Assembly: GCA_016256075.1 (NCBI GenBank)
Contig: SDVU01000758.1
Coordinates: forward strand, 1-10,800
DNA: 10,800 nucleotides
Direction of reading: 5' to 3'
Source of the DNA: Dictyocoela muelleri
Lineage: Eukaryota > Microsporidia
Below, one piece after another: positions 8,094-10,800 of this stretch; the first letter of the stretch is position 1, and each line of letters opens with the position of its first letter. The notes under the pieces were generated by a model. That model searched no databases, was not told the origin of the DNA, and saw only the letters and a list, made by a program, of their open reading frames with translations. A program made the translations under genes and the position numbers.

Positions 8094-8206
8094 TGTTGTA
8101 ACAAATAAAGACACCTCCAAATAATGTCATCTCTAAAATTAAAAATTAAAAAAATTAATTTCTAACAATAAAATTTTATTACTAGTGTCGTGTCAAATAA
8201 TGTCCC
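8094..8206 (+). repeat. Left terminal inverted repeat of Merlin-3
   Basis: It pairs with 9664-9780. It carries CAAATAAAGACACC (8102), CAAATAATGTCATC (8118) and CAAATAATGTCCCC (8194), which look like repeated binding sites. Confidence 0.8.
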
Positions 8207-8261
8207 CGGATAAATACGAATATACAGAGCCATATTTATTGGTGTATTTTTTTTAAAAAAA

Positions 8262-8279
8262 TACCCTTTTAAATTAATG
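8262..8279 (+). promoter_or_regulatory. CCC-type start-proximal motif, Merlin-3
   Basis: TACCC at 8262-8266 is followed by TTTTAAATTA and then the ATG at 8277. The combination of CCC and an AAATTT-like stretch close to the start resembles microsporidian gene starts. Confidence 0.35.
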
Positions 8280-9129
8280 CAAATAAATAGAAATGATGAA
8301 TTATTTGAAGTAAATGAATCAATATTAGTGGAAAAAGTAAAGACATTATATGCAAATATTGCTTATCTTCTGTAAAAGTTACATCAGACATGAAATATTT
8401 CAGGTGTACTAAAGCAAAATGTAGAAAGAAAACTCCAACAAGTACATCTACATTAATATATAATAAAAAATAGGTATAAATGAAAATATTATGTTGATTA
8501 ATATGTTATTATTTGGATTTAAAACAAAGGATATAATGAAACTATTGAATATTTTAAAAGATACAATACGGAATCGGAGGAATATAATTTTTGTTTTATT
8601 AAGAAAAAACTTCAATGGAAATAAAATTATGATTGGTGGGGTTAGCCTAATAGTTGAAATCGATGAATCCAAATTTGGTCGTCGGAAATATCATCTTGGC
8701 CATAAAGTGGAAGGAGTTTGGATATTAGGTATGGTTGAGCGAACACCATAAATACGCGTTTTGTTTTTTATTGTGGAGAAAATAGATCAATGTACCTTAA
8801 TTAATTTGATCCTATAAATATTTATTCCAGAATCTATTATATATACAGATAAATGGAAAGGTTATCAAAACCTATCAAACGAAAGATTTCGTCATTTTAC
8901 GGTCAACCATTCTAGTTATTTCAAAGGCCCCATATCCAACGTTCATATCAATACCATAGATGGTACATGTTTGGCATTAAAATCCGAAATACATAAACGT
9001 TATCTAACAGCTAAACTAATTGATTTATTCCTACTTTTATTTATTTACAAAAGAAATATTACAGAAAATTTATTTAAATTTTTATTAAAACTCATATTAA
9101 TTTTTTTTTTATTTTTTTTTAGACAATGA
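8277..9129 (+). pseudogene. Merlin-3 transposase (ISXO2-like DDE) pseudogene
   Basis: The start is MQINRNDELFEVNESI at 8277. The cysteine part of a zinc ribbon follows (MKYFRCTKAKCRKKTPT), then MLINMLLFGFKTKDIMKLL. SLIVEIDESKFGRRKYHLG holds the first catalytic Asp (8662-8664), followed by GVWILGMVER. IYTDKWKGY holds the second Asp (8848-8850). HFTVNHSSYF, then HINTIDGT and LALKSEIHKRYLT, lead to LFLLLFIYKRN and a stop at 9127. The family usually has HTNTIEGTW; here the catalytic Glu position is Asp (8959-8961) and the Trp is Cys. Frame changes lie near 8371 and 8471, and stops near 8749-8816. At about 284 codons it is full length but dead. It belongs to a different Merlin branch from Merlin-1 and -2, which read HTQTIES. 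Confidence 0.88.
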
Positions 9130-9202
9130 AAAGAGGGGTTACATTTTTTAAAAGATACCCCTTAAAATATGGCCCTGGATACTCGTCCTACTCCACGTTT
9201 CC

Positions 9203-9658
9203 ATTTATTTGTTATACAAAAATTCAATTTTTTGATAATAAATTTTATTAATGCGAATATCATAAATAAAAATCAGCAAATTATGCCCCCAATTTTTAAT
9301 TTAATAGCAGTTCATTTAATAATATTTTAATAAATTTTTTGTTAATTTAATCTTTATTTTACTTTTCCGATATTTTTAAATTTTTATGCGTAAACTCAAT
9401 GACAAACCTTTTAACATACTAAACGAGACCAAAAAACAATATGGTAATATATTTATCAAAAAAACAAATACTCAGTAATTTTTAAATAAGAAAAAAAAGT
9501 AATATAAAGATTAAATAAATAAAAAATTTATTTAAATATTATAAAATTAACTGTTATTAAATTAAAAATAAGGGGATAATTGGCTAATTTTTATTTCTGA
9601 TGTTCGCATTAATAAAAAAATTTATTATCAAAAAATGAATTTTTGTATATCAAATAAA
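9203..9658. repeat. 456-bp palindrome inside Merlin-3
   Basis: Arms of about 165 bp (9203-9366 and 9494-9658) pair from the outer block TTATTTG, TATACAAAAATTCA and TTTTTTGATAATAAA inward to AATCTTTA. The loop is about 125 bp. The arms also contain AAATTATGCCCCC and CCAATTATCCCC, which resemble the CAAATAAT motif of the Merlin-3 ends, so this may be a nested MITE of the same family. No target duplication is visible around it. It has no coding signal. Confidence 0.9.
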
Positions 9659-9663
9659 AGGAG

Positions 9664-9780
9664 GGATTATTTGACACTACACTAATAATAAAATTTTATT
9701 ATTAAAATTTGATTTTTTTTTAATTTTTAATTTAATTTATTAGGGGAATTATTTGCAGGGGGGCATTATTTGATACAACA
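9664..9780 (-). repeat. Right terminal inverted repeat of Merlin-3
   Basis: On the minus strand the tip TGTTGTAT is followed by CAAATAATGCCCCC and CAAATAATTCCCC. CAAATAATCCCTCC lies ~90 bp further in. Order and spacing mirror the left end. Confidence 0.8.
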
Positions 9781-9886
9781 TATTTTAATTAAATCATTAA
9801 ATCTATTAATCTTAAAATTCTGTGATTGTTTTTAATAATATAAATCTGCAAAAACGCGATAATTTATTAAATTTTCCCTTAATTTT

Positions 9887-10085
9887 CCATCATATATATA
9901 TTACATGCTGACAACATCTAAAGCTGCCAACCCGAAGAGTTTTCTCCTACTGAGGTCTTTAGATCTTTGGTTCTTGGCATTTAATAATACGCCCCCCCTA
10001 AGCTACCCAGAAGCCCATCTGTATACGCGAATTTAGTTTTATCAATGACTCGGCAGGATACAGGTAATTTGTGACTTTTTCATAT
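9887..10085 (-). repeat. MULE-like 3' end, copy B
   Basis: This is the inverted partner of 5945-6140. It holds the last codons of the MULE-like pseudogene, its stop (9998-10000), and about 110 bp of shared non-coding end ending in TGTTGTCAGCATGTAAT and an AT run. It is more GC-rich than the surroundings, including a run of seven C at 9992-9998. Confidence 0.8.
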
Positions 10086-10640
10086 ATAATTTGCATCGTA
10101 ATCGTAAAAATGTTATTTATCTTCATAAATATCCTAGTGATTTTATTTTCATCTAAAGCATGTTGATTTTTAATTTCACTACCAAATTCTAAAAGTCTGA
10201 AATACTTCAATCATATGTTACTATTTAATGCTTGATGCCATACTTCTAAATTTGCGATCGAACACTACCCTCAACGAATTTAAAAGTTCGTTTTTTCTTA
10301 TATCTTCCATTTTTTAATATTTCATTTTTTAATCATGATTATTATAAATCTATCTTTATAATGAATTTTCGGCATTATTATATCTATCTTCTTTCCAAAT
10401 ATTTGCGATATTTCTCATGTATTATTTTGAAATTCAAGTTTAATTTTTTTTTTTCTAAACTTCTTCTATGATCGTGTTCATTTTCATCAATTATACAGTC
10501 CTAAATCGATTTTGATGAATTCTTAATATAGGCTCCACGCTCCCAATTGAAAACTTCGGTTTTGAGGCACCATTTTATTTAAAAATAAATTATAACTTAG
10601 AAAAATAGAGGAAACCATTTTTTTGAAATTTAGACCCCAA
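9998..10640 (-). pseudogene. MULE-like transposase pseudogene with FLYWCH-type start, core missing
   Basis: On the minus strand KWC near 10567, then WERGAYIKNSSKS and DCIIDENEHDHRRSLEK (His pair at 10468-10476), look like a FLYWCH zinc finger. That domain precedes many Mutator-like transposases. EISQIFGKKID and MPKIHYKDRF follow. After a gap comes LEVWHQALNSNI at about 10210-10250, then LLEFGSEIKNQHALDENKI. These match the C-terminal block of MULE transposases (TNxxExxHxxLN, then P, F and IKxEQ). The tail ESLIKLNSRIQMGFWVA ends at 9998. The central DDE region with its DGTF motif is absent, so the element has an internal deletion as well as many stops and frame changes. The FLYWCH and C-terminal assignments support each other but are by eye only. 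Confidence 0.5.
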
Positions 10641-10800
10641 TTTGGGAACATTTTGAGATTCTTTTTTTCAAACCATGAAAAAATTATCCGAAAAAAGAAA
10701 TAACTGCTTTTGAAAAGGATTTGGGTTCTCACCCGGGTTTCAGACCCCCCCTAAAAAATAAAAAATCGCCATTCACAAGAGGAGAGGTAACGATTCTTAT
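10641..10800. other. Unassigned right edge
   Basis: A minus-strand open segment here (10523-10732) is in a different frame from the FLYWCH-like residues and is not convincing. The only notable sequence is a C-rich patch with CCCGGG and a CCCCCC run near 10732-10752. The upstream part of the MULE-like element probably continues past the window. Confidence 0.35.

Larger units (their letters stand above)
8094..9780 (+). mobile_element. Merlin-3: Merlin-like transposon with long terminal repeats of inverted type
   Basis: Inverted ends of about 115 bp (8094-8206 and 9664-9780) share TGTTGTA at the tips, a central AATAAAATTTTATTA block, and three copies each of a CAAATAAT-type motif. They enclose 1.69 kb holding a plus-strand transposase pseudogene and a 456-bp palindrome. 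A clear target duplication is not visible in the AT-rich flanks. The sequence differs from Merlin-1 and Merlin-2 throughout. Confidence 0.78.

Noticed and set aside
8448-8672. Minus-strand open frame of 74 codons, membrane-like
   Set aside because: It is antisense to the Merlin-3 transposase core. Its hydrophobicity follows from the AT-rich complement.
10523-10732. Minus-strand open frame of 69 codons
   Set aside because: It is in another frame than the FLYWCH-like residues in the same place and has no recognisable motif.

Overview
This window is an AT-rich eukaryotic transposon graveyard with no intact gene. I recognise three broken Merlin (IS1595/ISXO2-like DDE) transposase genes, one broken pogo/Tigger-type transposase gene, two remnants of what looks like a Mutator-like (MULE) transposase, and several long palindromic non-autonomous elements (MITEs). 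No rRNA, tRNA, CRISPR array or bacterial operon was seen. The best guess for the organism is a microsporidian with an expanded, AT-rich genome. Merlin elements are common there, no introns are evident, and all three Merlin start codons have a CCC or CCCC motif just upstream, like the CCC-type signals described ahead of microsporidian genes. The assignment is an inference; species cannot be named from this window.

Layout. 1-76 is a TAT microsatellite. 77-1721 holds an unrecognised, heavily decayed minus-strand coding-like region, split by a 509-bp MITE (743-1251) that has oligo-T/oligo-G ends. 1725-2348 is a second MITE flanked on both sides by an 80-bp direct repeat. 2461-4406 is a pogo-like transposon with matching terminal repeats and a minus-strand transposase pseudogene. 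Merlin-1 (4408-5675, transposase on minus) starts two bases beyond the pogo end and has a ~125-bp palindrome at each end. 5945-6140 and 9887-10085 are inverted copies of one MULE 3' end, including the last codons and a conserved stop. 6384-6545 is a possible fragment of a P-loop ATPase. Merlin-2 (6680-7976, minus) carries a 222-bp palindrome at its right end. Merlin-3 (8094-9780, plus) has ~115-bp terminal repeats and a 456-bp palindrome. 9998-10640 is a MULE remnant on the minus strand, with a FLYWCH-like start and a C-terminal block but no visible catalytic core.

How it fits together. Everything recognisable is a class II cut-and-paste element or a derivative of one. None of the transposases is open from end to end, so any movement of the MITEs would need an enzyme from elsewhere. 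The most unusual theme is that all three Merlin elements, which differ in sequence, carry long near-perfect palindromes at or next to their ends. RNA read through these would fold into hairpins with stems of roughly 60-165 bp.
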